From Pseudotamlana agarivorans (GTDB taxonomy: Bacteria; Bacteroidota; Bacteroidia; Flavobacteriales; Flavobacteriaceae), in contig NZ_LXEI01000014.1 of the NCBI RefSeq assembly GCF_001642835.1, forward strand, positions 62,001 through 126,000: DNA of 64,000 nt. Reading direction: 5' to 3'. The notes under the pieces were generated by a model. That model did not search any database. It saw nothing but the letters and a program-made list of their open reading frames with translations, and had not been told where the DNA came from. The position numbers and the translations under genes were made by a program. This document shows positions 44,497 to 53,293 of this stretch, piece by piece (position 1 is the stretch's first letter; the number at the start of each line of letters is the position of its first letter).

Positions 44497-45242
44497 TAAT
44501 ACCAACGGTTTTGGTTAAACTGATTTTTTTTCCAGTACCACATTATAAAAAAGCCTGTTAATGCACCACCAACGTGTGCCATGTATGCGGTATTACTCGG
44601 ACTAAAAAATGATTGTCCTGTGAGTCCTGAAATAAGATCTAAAATAATAATACCTGGAATAAAATACTTCGCTTTTATTGGGATAGGCAAAAATATCATC
44701 ATGAGTTTAGCCTCTGGGTTCATCATACCAAAAGCGGCCATAATACCCATAATACAACCCGACGCACCAACCATACTGGCGTTATACGCTGAAAACACCG
44801 CTTTTAATGACTCCAACTGTGCTTGAGACACGCCGCTAGCTTGACCAGAAACAAGCGCACTTTTAATGTTTTCTGGAGAAAGACCAGACGCTATCAAAGC
44901 ATTGTAATTGGGAATATATTGAAAATAATAAAAGCCTACTTGCAGTAAGACGGCTCCCAATCCTGCAGAAAGGTAAATAAAAAGAAACTTTTTAGAACCT
45001 AAAACCTGCTCTACCGGGGTTCCAAACATCCAAAGCGCAAACATATTAAACAAAATATGTGTCACGCTACCATGCATAAACATATGTGTAAAAATCTGCC
45101 ATGGTTGAAAGGCATCATTTTTGGGAAAATACATAGCAAACCATTCGTAAAACAAATTTCCCTGACCAATAAACTTGGTTCCTAGAAACATAATCACGTT
45201 TATGATTATTAAATGCTTTACCGTTTCAGAAATCCTCATCAT
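44496..45242 (-). CDS. Rhomboid family intramembrane serine protease
   Basis: A 248-residue polytopic protease with six helices. The nucleophile is S161 in MVGASGCIMG and the base is H223 in AYMAHVGGALTGF. The loop between helices 3 and 4 is unusually long (about 105-155, LIASGLSPENIKSALVSGQASGVSQAQ). The His-rich opening FTHMFMHGSVTHILFNMFALWMFG matches the GlpG/rhomboid first motif. It is the first gene of a coupled rhomboid pair; the two proteins share only fold-level similarity. Confidence 0.93.
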   Translation of the reverse strand: MMRISETVKHLIIINVIMFLGTKFIGQGNLFYEWFAMYFPKNDAFQPWQIFTHMFMHGSVTHILFNMFALWMFGTPVEQVLGSKKFLFIYLSAGLGAVLLQVGFYYFQYIPNYNALIASGLSPENIKSALVSGQASGVSQAQLESLKAVFSAYNASMVGASGCIMGIMAAFGMMNPEAKLMMIFLPIPIKAKYFIPGIIILDLISGLTGQSFFSPSNTAYMAHVGGALTGFFIMWYWKKNQFNQNRWY

Positions 45243-45326
45243 AATTTAAAATCTTAGTTATTAAAAGTACTGGCTGTTACAAAAGTGATAACATCTAAAT
45301 AGACAACCAATAATTTTAGTATAATA

Positions 45327-47210
45327 TTATATAAACTTTTTGTCTAACTCATCGACACTCATCGTTACAAAAGTAACACGATTACCGGGCGAAACATTGG
45401 GATCTTTACAAGCAAAAAGCTTGTTAACTAAATGTTCTTGCTCGTCTTTTTGTAAAGACTGTCCCGTTTTTATGGCTAAACTTTTTGCCATGGATTTCGC
45501 TAATAAATCGGTAGCACTAAAGTTACTATCAGGCACTTCGTGTTCTACATCGCTAATAAGCTGTTCTAATATGATAGACACTTCGCTTTCAGGAACGTTA
45601 ACAGGAACACCCGTAATTTCAACCAATTCTTCATCAACGTTAGAAAACACAAATCCAGTATGTTCTAAATCGGCTTTTAGTTGGTTGACAATGTCGATAT
45701 CTTGAGGCGAAAAATGGAGCTGTAATGGAAATAATAATTGCTGACTTACCCCTTCTCTACTCGTCATGTTTCTTAAAAACTCCTCATACAAAACACGTTG
45801 ATGCGCTCGAAATTGATCGATAATTAACATGCCTGACTTTATCGTACTTACAATGTATTTATTGTGTAACTGATAGGTCGTGTGGGTTTGTTCAACCTGA
45901 TGATCGCCATTAAAAATTGACAGTGTTTCTTCTTCACTCTCAAATTCCACTTCGCTAAAATCGACTTCACTCTCATTACTTTTGGATTCCAGTCCTACAT
46001 ACAAGCCTTCCCAATCGGATGAGCTTTTATGCCCCTCTTGACGACTAAACGACGAGGTATGGCTTGAGCGCTGCGTACTAGACACCGAAGGTTGTGACGC
46101 ATCATTAAAGGGATTGAAACTTCTATCCACTTCAACCTTTGGCGTACTTATTACGGTTTCTTTGTAATTATAAGGTGTATCTAAATTAGGATCTCTTTCA
46201 AAATCAAGAACCGGCGCAATATTAAATTGCCCTAGACTGTGTTTTACAGCGGCTCTTAAAATGGCATAAAGTGTATGCTCATCATCAAATTTGATCTCCG
46301 TTTTTGTGGGATGAATATTAATATCAATAGACTGTGGGTCTACCTGTAAATTTAAAAAGTAACTGGCATGCATGCCTGGTTTTAACAAACCTTCAAAAGC
46401 TGAGGCAATGGCATGGTTTAGATAAGCGCTTTTAATAAAACGATCGTTCACAAAAAAATACTGCTCGCCTCTACTTTTTTTAGCGAATTCAGGTTTTCCT
46501 ACAAACCCTGATATTTTAAGCACTTCGGTATCTTCATCAACAGGAACCAATTTTTCATTGGTTTTATTACCAAATATGTTGACAATACGTTGGCGGTAGT
46601 TGCTAATAGGCAAATTAAAGGATTCGCTCCCATTATTATACATCACAAAACTAATACTAGGATGTGCGAGGGCTACACGATAAAATTCATCGACAACATG
46701 GCGTAACTCCACCGTGTCAGACTTTAAAAAATTACGTCGAGCCGGAATATTAAAAAACAAGTTTTTAACAGCAACCGAAGTTCCAGTAGGTGTCACCACA
46801 ACATCTTGTGAAACGACGTGACTACCTTCAATAACCAGTGTGTTTCCTACATCGTTGGATGCTTGTTTGGTTTTTAATTCTACATGTGCGATGGCCGCGA
46901 TACTAGCAAGTGCTTCACCACGAAACCCTTTAGTATGCAGTTGAAATAAATCTTCTGCGCTTTTGATTTTAGAAGTCGCATGACGCTCAAAGCTCAGTCG
47001 TGCATCGGTAGGACTCATGCCTTTACCGTTGTCGATAACTTGAACGAGCGTTTTTCCTGCATCTTTAATAATAAGTTTTATCGTATCTGCACCAGCATCA
47101 ATGGCATTTTCAAGAAGTTCCTTGACTACTGAAGCTGGGCGTTGTACAACTTCTCCTGCGGCAATTTGGTTTGCAACATGATCGGGTAAAAGCTGTATAA
47201 TGTCTGCCAT
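45327..47210 (-). CDS. mutL: DNA mismatch repair protein MutL
   Basis: A 627-residue protein. The N-terminal GHKL ATPase domain includes VVKELLENAIDAGAD, IDNGKGMSP, HTKGFRGEALASIAA and PARRNFLKS. The linker is Ser/Glu-rich (about 340-440) and the C-terminal dimerisation domain runs from about 440 to 627. The usual endonuclease motif DQHA-x2-E-x4-E appears as IIDQFRAHQRVLYEE, with changes at the third, fourth and seventh positions. The C-terminal CPHGRP-type motif is also absent (ACKDPNVSPGNRVTF). It coordinates mismatch repair with MutS; endonuclease activity is doubtful from the motifs. The stop lies near the rhomboid genes. Confidence 0.96.
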   Translation of the reverse strand: MADIIQLLPDHVANQIAAGEVVQRPASVVKELLENAIDAGADTIKLIIKDAGKTLVQVIDNGKGMSPTDARLSFERHATSKIKSAEDLFQLHTKGFRGEALASIAAIAHVELKTKQASNDVGNTLVIEGSHVVSQDVVVTPTGTSVAVKNLFFNIPARRNFLKSDTVELRHVVDEFYRVALAHPSISFVMYNNGSESFNLPISNYRQRIVNIFGNKTNEKLVPVDEDTEVLKISGFVGKPEFAKKSRGEQYFFVNDRFIKSAYLNHAIASAFEGLLKPGMHASYFLNLQVDPQSIDINIHPTKTEIKFDDEHTLYAILRAAVKHSLGQFNIAPVLDFERDPNLDTPYNYKETVISTPKVEVDRSFNPFNDASQPSVSSTQRSSHTSSFSRQEGHKSSSDWEGLYVGLESKSNESEVDFSEVEFESEEETLSIFNGDHQVEQTHTTYQLHNKYIVSTIKSGMLIIDQFRAHQRVLYEEFLRNMTSREGVSQQLLFPLQLHFSPQDIDIVNQLKADLEHTGFVFSNVDEELVEITGVPVNVPESEVSIILEQLISDVEHEVPDSNFSATDLLAKSMAKSLAIKTGQSLQKDEQEHLVNKLFACKDPNVSPGNRVTFVTMSVDELDKKFI

Positions 47211-47213
47211 AAA

Positions 47214-47504
47214 TTATTTTGAAAAGAAAATAGATAAATCGAATTCGATGATGAATAAAAATATTAAAACTAAAATGGCAATGATAATGATAAGGCGTCT
47301 GTTAACTTCTTTATCGCGATTGTTTTTTAAATCGTCTAAAGCATCAACAAACTTAGCTTTTAAGCCTTTATTATCACCAACGGTTTTTCGGTAATCATCG
47401 AACTTATGTTTAATTTCAAACGGACTCCCATCCTCTCCTTTATTATCGTAATAACGCGGGGTGTAGCTAAATTTTTTATTCTTACGTGTCTTTAAAATTC
47501 CCAT
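47214..47504 (-). CDS. Small C-terminal-anchored membrane protein
   Basis: A 96-residue protein. The basic N-terminus (MGILKTRKNKKFSYTPRYYDNKGE) leads into a charged middle section (about 25-65) and one C-terminal membrane helix (RRLIIIIAILVLIFLFIIEF). The N-terminal motif K-x-R-K-x-K-x-F-x-Y-x-P-R is shared with the next gene upstream on the same strand. It is only 3 nt from mutL, so it is part of that operon. No named domain is recognised; it seems a Flavobacteriaceae-specific family. Confidence 0.75.
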   Translation of the reverse strand: MGILKTRKNKKFSYTPRYYDNKGEDGSPFEIKHKFDDYRKTVGDNKGLKAKFVDALDDLKNNRDKEVNRRLIIIIAILVLIFLFIIEFDLSIFFSK

Positions 47505-47515
47505 GAGTTTTTAGT

Positions 47516-47752
47516 TTAGAGGTATTTTTTATCTAATATGTACATACAAATCAATAATAATACCAAGATTAAAACTAATATTTTCGTGGACATTGCCCCA
47601 CGCATTTTAGGCTTAGAGCCACTGGATTTGCGCCATTTTGAAACAAAATCACGCGACGCATCAGCGTCTTTAGAATCAGACAAATCGCCTTGATTTTCTT
47701 TTGAAAACCTAGGCTGATAGTTGAACGTTTTATGTTTGCGTTGTTTAAACAA
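47516..47752 (-). CDS. Small membrane protein, paralogue of the adjacent gene
   Basis: A protein of about 78 residues from a likely TTG start at 47750-47752 (MFKQRKHKTFNYQPRF); the frame stays open to 47776. A -7 box at 47774-47781 argues against the upstream start. The N-terminus aligns with MGILKTRKNKKFSYTPRYY of the neighbour. The acidic/Ser-rich middle and single C-terminal helix (STKILVLILVLLLICMYIL) give the same layout. It is 11 nt upstream of its paralogue and probably arose by tandem duplication. Function unknown. Confidence 0.65.
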   Translation of the reverse strand: MFKQRKHKTFNYQPRFSKENQGDLSDSKDADASRDFVSKWRKSSGSKPKMRGAMSTKILVLILVLLLICMYILDKKYL

Positions 47753-47773
47753 AATAAGGATACCGTTATCCTT

Positions 47774-47781
47774 CAAAAGTA
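47774..47781 (-). promoter_or_regulatory. -7 promoter box for the small membrane gene-mutL operon
   Basis: On the minus strand TACTTTTG matches TAnnTTTG, about 22 nt before the favoured TTG start. The upstream TTG -33 element is at an atypical distance. Confidence 0.45.
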
Positions 47782-47931
47782 CTTAAAAATAGACAGATAA
47801 TATGAACTGCAATGCTAAAAATTGTTAACAACAGCACATAAGTGAAGGGCATGACCTCATTCTAAAATCATTAAAATCAAACTACTGAAGTTACAAACCA
47901 ATAGGCTTGAAAAATACTTTTAGTAAGGTGC

Positions 47932-48417
47932 TTAGTGATCTTGACGTAATTTCGCCATTTTAATAGCCGCAATAGCAGCTTCTGTTCCTTTGTTACCATG
48001 AATTCCGCCGGAGCGCTCTATAGATTGCTGCATGTTATTATCGGTAAGTACACAGAAAATAACAGGCGTTTCATGTAAAACATTAAGATCTTTAATCCCT
48101 TGAGTTACCCCTTCGCATACGAAGTCGAAGTGTTTGGTTTCCCCTTGAATAACGCTTCCAATAGCAATAACAGCATTAACCATCTGCTCTTGCATTTTTT
48201 TGCATCCATAGATCAACTCAAAACTCCCTGGCACATCCCAACGAATGATATTTTGGGCATCTACACCATTATCAATTAGCGCATCGTAAGCCCCTTTATA
48301 AAGTCCTTCAGTAATGGTATCGTTCCATTCTGAAACAACAATCCCAAACCGAAAGTTACTCGCGTTTGGGATTGTTGCTTTATCGTATTCTGATAAATTT
48401 TTATTTGCCGTAGCCAT
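47932..48417 (-). CDS. ribH: 6,7-dimethyl-8-ribityllumazine synthase
   Basis: A 161-residue enzyme of riboflavin synthesis that condenses the RibA/B product with 5-amino-6-ribitylaminouracil. The motifs are FRFGIVVSEWN, VPGSFELIYGCKKM, AVIAIGSVIQGETKHFDFVCEGVTQGI and FCVLTDNNMQQSIERSGG, with the catalytic His in TKHFD. It is 11 nt downstream of the TPR membrane gene on the same strand, and probably cotranscribed. No FMN riboswitch leader is seen. Confidence 0.97.
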   Translation of the reverse strand: MATANKNLSEYDKATIPNASNFRFGIVVSEWNDTITEGLYKGAYDALIDNGVDAQNIIRWDVPGSFELIYGCKKMQEQMVNAVIAIGSVIQGETKHFDFVCEGVTQGIKDLNVLHETPVIFCVLTDNNMQQSIERSGGIHGNKGTEAAIAAIKMAKLRQDH

Positions 48418-48428
48418 ATAATAGCAAT

Positions 48429-49199
48429 TTATTTGTTTGCCAACACTTCTGCTTTTCCAATAAACACTTCTACTTTAGCAGCTTCAGAAGAATTTGAATA
48501 ATCATCTTTAATTCTTTCGAAGTAAGTTAAAGCTTTATCGGCTTGACCTAAATCTAAAGCGATAGTTCCAGCTTTAAATAAGTACATTGGCGTCGTGTAT
48601 TCGTTGTCACGCATTTCAGCAGCTTCTTCATAATAACCTAAAGCATCTTCTTTTTGTCCTAATTGAACAAAAGCGTCACCAATATTACCTTTAGCTAAAG
48701 GTGCTAAAATTTCATCTTCACTATTAAAGTCATTTAAATACTTTACAGCATTCTTGTAATCCTTTAATCTTAGGTAAGCTGTACCTGCGTAATAGTTTGC
48801 TAAATTAGCAGAAGGCGTTCCACTGTATTGGTCGATAATATCAAGCATTCCAAATTTACCTTCACCACCGTTAAGTGCTAAATTGTATAAAGAATCTTTT
48901 TTTGTTCCTGTAACCGCCTGATCAAAATACTTTTGAGCTTGGAACATATCGTTCATTGCCGAAGTTTGCTTAGGCTTAGAAATAAATTCTTTATATCCTA
49001 AAGAACCCAAAACCACGATAGCTACTAAACCGATAATAATGAAAATGTATTTTTGATTTTTCGCAACAAAGTCTTCCGTTTTAGAAGCTGACTCATCAAG
49101 GGCGTTAAATACCTCGGCTGTAGTTGATTCTTCCTCAATATTCGTTTGCTTCTCTTCCTTTGTTTTTGGTTTGTAACCTCTTTTGTTATAAGTTGCCAT
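48429..49199 (-). CDS. TPR membrane protein (YfgM-like)
   Basis: A 256-residue protein. The basic-acidic N-terminus (about 1-47) precedes a single membrane helix (YIFIIIGLVAIVVLGSLGY, about 50-68). A periplasmic set of tetratricopeptide repeats follows (about 85-256), including AYLRLKDYKNAVKYLNDF, AFVQLGQKEDALGYYEEAAEM and TIALDLGQADKALTYFERI. This architecture resembles YfgM, an ancillary SecYEG partner, though the ribH linkage is the regular flavobacterial context. Role not firmly known. A -7 box lies 26 nt upstream. Confidence 0.88.
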   Translation of the reverse strand: MATYNKRGYKPKTKEEKQTNIEEESTTAEVFNALDESASKTEDFVAKNQKYIFIIIGLVAIVVLGSLGYKEFISKPKQTSAMNDMFQAQKYFDQAVTGTKKDSLYNLALNGGEGKFGMLDIIDQYSGTPSANLANYYAGTAYLRLKDYKNAVKYLNDFNSEDEILAPLAKGNIGDAFVQLGQKEDALGYYEEAAEMRDNEYTTPMYLFKAGTIALDLGQADKALTYFERIKDDYSNSSEAAKVEVFIGKAEVLANK

Positions 49200-49224
49200 G
49201 TATTCCGTCTAATTTAATGTCGCG

Positions 49225-49232
49225 CAAAAATA
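49225..49232 (-). promoter_or_regulatory. -7 promoter box of the TPR-ribH operon
   Basis: On the minus strand TATTTTTG matches TAnnTTTG, 25 nt upstream of the ATG. The region is the divergent gap with recF. Confidence 0.5.
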
Positions 49233-49336
49233 TAATTTTTCTTTATAACTAAAAGCGTATTTATTTGATATTTTTCAATAATTTGCACTTCTTTTTATCG
49301 GTAAAGCTCCAAAACCTTCGTTAAGTTGCTATTTAT

Positions 49337-50416
49337 ATGATTTTAAAATCACTTTCTCTTCTCAATTATAAAAATTTCGACAGCAAATCGTTTGTTTTCA
49401 ACGACAAAATAAATTGTATTGTTGGAAATAATGGTATTGGAAAAACAAATGTGTTGGATGCTATTTATCATTTATCCTTTGGAAAAAGTTATTTTAACCC
49501 TATTGCTTCACAAAATATTAAGCATGACGAAGCCTTTTTTGTGATTAATGGGGATTATGAAAAGGATGATAAAGTTGAAAAAATTGCCATTAGCTTAAAA
49601 CGCGGTCAAAAAAAAGTGATTAAGCGTAACGGTAAAGTTTACGATAAGTTTAGTGAGCATATTGGCTTTTTGCCTTTAGTTATTATTTCGCCAGCCGATA
49701 GAGACCTTATTATTGAAGGCAGCGACACACGCAGAAAATTTATTGACAGTGTTATATCGCAAAGCGACAAAAACTACCTCAACCAATTAATAAGCTACAA
49801 CAAAACCCTAGCACAGCGCAACGCTCTCCTAAAATATTTTGCTCTAAACCACACCTTTAACACAGACACCTTAGAAGTTTACAACGAACAGCTTAATAAT
49901 TTTGGCGCCCAGATTTACGAAAAGCGCAAGCATTTTTTAGAAACCTTTATTCCGATATTTAAATCGCGTTACGAGGCCATAAGCAACGGGAAGGAACTCG
50001 TCAATTTAGTATATAGCAGTCAATTAGAAGAAAACGATTTACAAACACTTTTAAAAACAGCTTTAAGTAAGGACCGAGCACTACAATACACCAGTGTTGG
50101 CATTCATAAAGATGATTTAAATTTTAACATCGAGGAGCACCCTATTAAAAAGTTTGGTAGCCAAGGCCAACAAAAATCATTCTTAATCGCCCTAAAATTA
50201 GCGCAGTTCGATTTTTTAAAAAACCTAAGTGGTGTAAATCCCATTTTACTTTTAGATGATATTTTTGATAAACTTGACGAACAACGTGTCTCACAAATCA
50301 TTAAATTAGTAGATGATGAAAATTTCGGACAGTTGTTTATTAGTGACACCCATGCTGATCGCACGGAAAAAGCCGTAAAACAAGTACATCAATCTTACGA
50401 AATATTTAAATTATAA
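49337..50416 (+). CDS. recF: DNA replication and repair protein RecF
   Basis: A 359-residue SMC-like ATPase. Walker A is G30-N-N-G-I-G-K-T, the signature is [20 protein letters not shown] and Walker B is [15 protein letters not shown]. The D-loop ISDTHADRT follows. It loads RecA at single-stranded gaps with RecO/RecR. It begins a two-gene unit with the DUF721 gene (2 nt gap). The length is normal. It diverges from the TPR-ribH operon. Confidence 0.96.
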   Translation: MILKSLSLLNYKNFDSKSFVFNDKINCIVGNNGIGKTNVLDAIYHLSFGKSYFNPIASQNIKHDEAFFVINGDYEKDDKVEKIAISLKRGQKKVIKRNGKVYDKFSEHIGFLPLVIISPADRDLIIEGSDTRRKFIDSVISQSDKNYLNQLISYNKTLAQRNALLKYFALNHTFNTDTLEVYNEQLNNFGAQIYEKRKHFLETFIPIFKSRYEAISNGKELVNLVYSSQLEENDLQTLLKTALSKDRALQYTSVGIHKDDLNFNIEEHPIKKFGSQGQQKSFLIALKLAQFDFLKNLSGVNPILLLDDIFDKLDEQRVSQIIKLVDDENFGQLFISDTHADRTEKAVKQVHQSYEIFKL

Positions 50417-50418
50417 TC

Positions 50419-50715
50419 ATGGCCAAACGCAACAACGAACACCTGAGTATTTCTGACGCCCTAAAAGAATTTGTAGAAACCAACAGATTAGAAAAAGGGC
50501 TAAACAAAGTAAATGTTGCCGATGCTTGGGCAAAACTTATGGGCAACGGCGTTAATAATTATACCTCTTCTGTAAACCTTGAACGAGACACGCTTTACAT
50601 TCAACTGAACTCGAGTGTATTAAGAGAAGAATTAAGTTACGGCAAACAAAAAATAATTACCATGCTTAATGAAGAATTAGGGAAAGAAATAATTAAAAAA
50701 TTGATTTTAAGATAA
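50419..50715 (+). CDS. DUF721 (DciA-like) protein
   Basis: A 98-residue protein. SISDALKEFVETNRLEKGLNKVNVADAWAKLMG and TLYIQLNSSVLREELSYGKQKIITMLNEELG are the DUF721 core. DciA-type DUF721 proteins help load or regulate the replicative helicase DnaB in bacteria that lack the DnaC loader. Position directly after recF is the usual one. Length is normal for the family. Confidence 0.92.
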   Translation: MAKRNNEHLSISDALKEFVETNRLEKGLNKVNVADAWAKLMGNGVNNYTSSVNLERDTLYIQLNSSVLREELSYGKQKIITMLNEELGKEIIKKLILR

Positions 50716-50758
50716 TTACACAAAATAATAAATTTCAAAATATTTGATAAAAAACATC

Positions 50759-50785
50759 TTGGTACAATTATTTACATTATCTTTG
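50759..50785 (+). promoter_or_regulatory. Promoter of the cold-shock gene
   Basis: TTG (50759-50761) and TATCTTTG (50778-50785) form a -33/-7 pair with 16 nt between. The -7 box is an exact TAnnTTTG and lies 28 nt before the ATG. Confidence 0.7.
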
Positions 50786-50813
50786 AAACTTAAATTATTT
50801 TAATACAAATACA

Positions 50814-51005
50814 ATGAGTAAAGGTACCGTAAAATTTTTCAACGATTCTAAAGGATTTGGTTTCATCGTTGAAGAAGACAACAACAAAGAACATTTCGTA
50901 CACATTTCAGGACTTATCGATGAAATTCGTGAAGGTGATGTTGTAGAATTCGATCTTCAAGAAGGAAGAAAAGGATTAAACGCCGTAAACGTAAAAGTAG
51001 TCTAA
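50814..51005 (+). CDS. Cold-shock protein (CspA family)
   Basis: A 63-residue single OB-fold protein. The RNA-binding motifs RNP1 (KGFGFI) and RNP2 (EHFVHIS) are intact in GTVKFFNDSKGFGFIVEEDNNKEHFVHISGL. It binds single-stranded RNA and DNA and acts as an RNA chaperone. It has its own promoter and terminator. The leader is short (~20 nt), unlike the long, structured leader of E. coli cspA. Confidence 0.96.
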   Translation: MSKGTVKFFNDSKGFGFIVEEDNNKEHFVHISGLIDEIREGDVVEFDLQEGRKGLNAVNVKVV

Positions 51006-51030
51006 CGATATACTATTTAACAATTACAAT

Positions 51031-51064
51031 AAAAGCCTATCAAATTTTGATAGGCTTTTTTTAT
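51031..51064 (+). terminator. Terminator after the cold-shock gene
   Basis: AAAGCCTATCAAA and TTTGATAGGCTTT pair over 13 bp with a minimal loop, followed by TTTTT. Confidence 0.94.
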
Positions 51065-51099
51065 GGACGCTTCTTCCCTAGATTATTTTTATCAGGCAC

Positions 51100-51131
51100 A
51101 AAAAAAAATCCGAAACCAACTGGCTTCGGAC
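51100..51131 (-). terminator. Terminator after ndk
   Basis: On the minus strand TCCGAAGCC-AGTT-GGTTTCGGA forms a stem with one mismatch, followed by nine T residues, 29 nt beyond the ndk stop codon. Confidence 0.88.
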
Positions 51132-51159
51132 TTTCAATATCTTTAGAGTTTTATTTATA

Positions 51160-51579
51160 CTAAAACTGCTCTCTTCCTGCAAAGTGAAAAGCACCTTCAA
51201 TAGCAGCGTTTTCATCGCTATCACTACCGTGAACGGCATTTTCTCCAATAGAGGCTGCGTATAATTTTCTAATAGTTCCTTCAGCAGCTTCAGCTGGGTT
51301 TGTTGCACCAATTAAAGTTCTAAAATCATCAACAGCATTTTCCTTTTCTAAAATGGCAGCTACAATAGGGCCACGAGTCATGAACTCTACCAACTCACCG
51401 AAAAACGGACGCTCACTATGAATAGCATAAAAAGCTTCGGCATCAGCCTTTGTCATTTGTGTTAATTTTAAGGCTGCAATTTTAAAGCCCGCAGAAGAAA
51501 TTTTTTCTAAGATTGCTCCAATGTGTCCTTTTTCAACCGCATCTGGCTTAATCATTGTAAATGTTCTATTTGTTGCCAT
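51160..51579 (-). CDS. ndk: Nucleoside diphosphate kinase
   Basis: A 139-residue enzyme balancing nucleoside triphosphate pools by ping-pong phosphotransfer. The opening [20 protein letters not shown], the middle [15 protein letters not shown] and the active-site block [15 protein letters not shown] (phosphorylated His in HGSDS) are all present. The length is normal. It has a perfect -33/-7 promoter about 95 nt upstream and a terminator downstream, so it is monocistronic. Confidence 0.97.
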   Translation of the reverse strand: MATNRTFTMIKPDAVEKGHIGAILEKISSAGFKIAALKLTQMTKADAEAFYAIHSERPFFGELVEFMTRGPIVAAILEKENAVDDFRTLIGATNPAEAAEGTIRKLYAASIGENAVHGSDSDENAAIEGAFHFAGREQF

Positions 51580-51678
51580 TTTTTAAATTTTATTTTTATT
51601 AATTTCTATGTAAATATGCTTTCATTAAATGATAATTTCCTGAAAACAAACCGATAAACCTTCTTACCGTTTCGGCTG

Positions 51679-51708
51679 CAAAAGTAACCTATTTATATAA
51701 AAAAGCAA
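51679..51708 (-). promoter_or_regulatory. Promoter of ndk with full -33/-7 elements
   Basis: On the minus strand TTG (51706-51708) is separated by 19 nt from TACTTTTG (51679-51686), the exact Bacteroidota consensus spacing. It implies a leader of about 95 nt before the ATG. Confidence 0.75.
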
Positions 51709-51744
51709 TAAATCCAGTTTTAAAAAATCGTATCTTCGCCCCCT

Positions 51745-52764
51745 ATGAACAATCAAGATATTTCAAGCATAAAACAATTACTAGCAACCCCAAAAAAAAT
51801 AGTCATTGTTGCCCATAAAAACCCTGATGGTGACGCTATTGGATCCACATTAGGACTTTACCATTATTTATTAAAGCACCAGCATAAAGCGCAAGTTATC
51901 GTACCAAACGACTACCCTAATTTTTTAAAATGGGTACCTGGAAATGATCATATCCTAATTTACGATGCGCAAACCAGTGCTTCCGAAGCTCTCATTAATG
52001 AGGCTGATATTATTTTTACTTTAGACTTCAATGCCTTTCATCGCACAGGAAACATGGAGCAGGTTTTATCTGAAAGTAAGGCTTTAAAAATTATGATTGA
52101 CCACCACCAAGCGCCAGACGATTACGCCACTTATATGTATAGTGATGTTAGTATGAGTTCTACTTGCGAGATGGTTTACCATTTTATTGATTTATTAGGA
52201 GACGCAAACCTCATTGATGCCCAAATCGCAACTTGTTTATATGTAGGTATTATGACGGATACGGGATCATTTAGATTTTCATGTACGACGAGTACAACCC
52301 ACCGTATTATTGCTGAGCTTATTGATAAAGGCGCACAAAACTCAGACATTCACAACAATGTATACGACACCAACAGCTACGAGCGCCTACAACTATTAGG
52401 CTGCGCTTTAACCAACTTAAAAGTGATTCCTGAATCGCGAGCGGCTTATATTACTTTATCTCAAGAGGAACTTAACCGTTTCAATTACAAAAAGGGCGAT
52501 ACCGAAGGCATTGTAAACTATGCACTATCTTTAGACGGCATCATCCTCGCAGCTATTTTCATTGAAGATAAACAGGAGGGTATTATAAAAATCTCGTTAC
52601 GATCTAAAGGTGATTTTTCAGTAAACGATATGTCACGTACTCATTTTAACGGAGGTGGCCATACCAATGCTGCCGGTGGACGAAGTGAGATATCATTAAA
52701 TAAAACAATTGAAAAATTTATTAGTATATTGCCTAGTTATAACCAAGCTTTAAACCATGCATAA
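51745..52764 (+). CDS. DHH family phosphoesterase (NrnA-like)
   Basis: A 339-residue protein. The DHH domain begins with IVIVAHKNPDGDAIGSTLGLY and has DFNAFHRTG, the catalytic DHHQAP, and DTGSFRFSCTTSTTH. The DHHA1 domain ends with FNGGGHTNAAGG. Homologues are nano-RNases and pAp or cyclic-dinucleotide phosphodiesterases. A near -7 box (TATCTTCG, 51731-51738) stands only 6 nt from the ATG, so transcription may start almost at the start codon. The 3' end overlaps gldI by 8 nt, making it the first gene of the envelope-maturation run. Confidence 0.92.
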   Translation: MNNQDISSIKQLLATPKKIVIVAHKNPDGDAIGSTLGLYHYLLKHQHKAQVIVPNDYPNFLKWVPGNDHILIYDAQTSASEALINEADIIFTLDFNAFHRTGNMEQVLSESKALKIMIDHHQAPDDYATYMYSDVSMSSTCEMVYHFIDLLGDANLIDAQIATCLYVGIMTDTGSFRFSCTTSTTHRIIAELIDKGAQNSDIHNNVYDTNSYERLQLLGCALTNLKVIPESRAAYITLSQEELNRFNYKKGDTEGIVNYALSLDGIILAAIFIEDKQEGIIKISLRSKGDFSVNDMSRTHFNGGGHTNAAGGRSEISLNKTIEKFISILPSYNQALNHA

Positions 52765-53293
52765 ACTTCTAATATTCGCTTTAGCACTCACTGTTTTAGG
52801 CTGCAAAACACCTGAACCACGTCGACCTGTTTCAGTAAAATCAGGTTCATTTATTAATGCCTCTGTAGAACGTAATAAAAAACTGAATGCTAAAGAACAC
52901 GCTACTATCGAGAACCTTTTAAAGCAACAAGAACAAGACTATCTGGCTTCTGACAGCGGTTTTTGGTACTATTACAACAATAAAATTGAGGCCGATACTT
53001 TAGCAACACCCGATTTTGGTGATTTAGTGAATTATAACTACAATGTAAAAGCCCTAAATGGTAAGTTAATTTATTCTGCTGAAGAATTACGCACACAAAA
53101 TTACGCCATGGATAAAGAAGAGCTATTCACAGGACTTCGTGAAGGTTTGAAGCTTATGAAGACAGGCGAAACCGTAACCTTTTACTTCCCTTCTCAAAAA
53201 GCATATGGTTATTATGGCGATAACAATAAAATTGGTAGCAATGTGCCACTAGTTTGTGAAGTCACTGTAAATTCAATCACCCAAAACGAATGA
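52757..53293 (+). CDS. gldI: Gliding-motility lipoprotein GldI (FKBP-type PPIase)
   Basis: A 178-residue lipoprotein (lipobox TVLGC, Cys16). A short coiled region (about 35-60) precedes an FKBP-type peptidyl-prolyl isomerase domain (YYYNNKIEADTLATPDFGDLVNYNYNVKALNGKLIYS ... GLREGLKLMKTGETVTFYFPSQKAYGYYGDNNKIGSNVPLVCEVTV). GldI is needed for gliding in Flavobacterium johnsoniae. It presumably folds periplasmic gliding or T9SS parts. It overlaps the DHH gene and the next PPIase gene (ATGA), a strongly coupled order. Confidence 0.85.
   Translation: MHKLLIFALALTVLGCKTPEPRRPVSVKSGSFINASVERNKKLNAKEHATIENLLKQQEQDYLASDSGFWYYYNNKIEADTLATPDFGDLVNYNYNVKALNGKLIYSAEELRTQNYAMDKEELFTGLREGLKLMKTGETVTFYFPSQKAYGYYGDNNKIGSNVPLVCEVTVNSITQNE

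Noticed and set aside
45340-45705. Plus-strand 121-codon frame inside mutL
   Set aside because: Antisense to the conserved C-terminal domain of MutL, with no motif or initiation context.
52905-53096. Minus-strand 63-codon frame within gldI
   Set aside because: Antisense to a well-conserved FKBP-type domain; no independent support.
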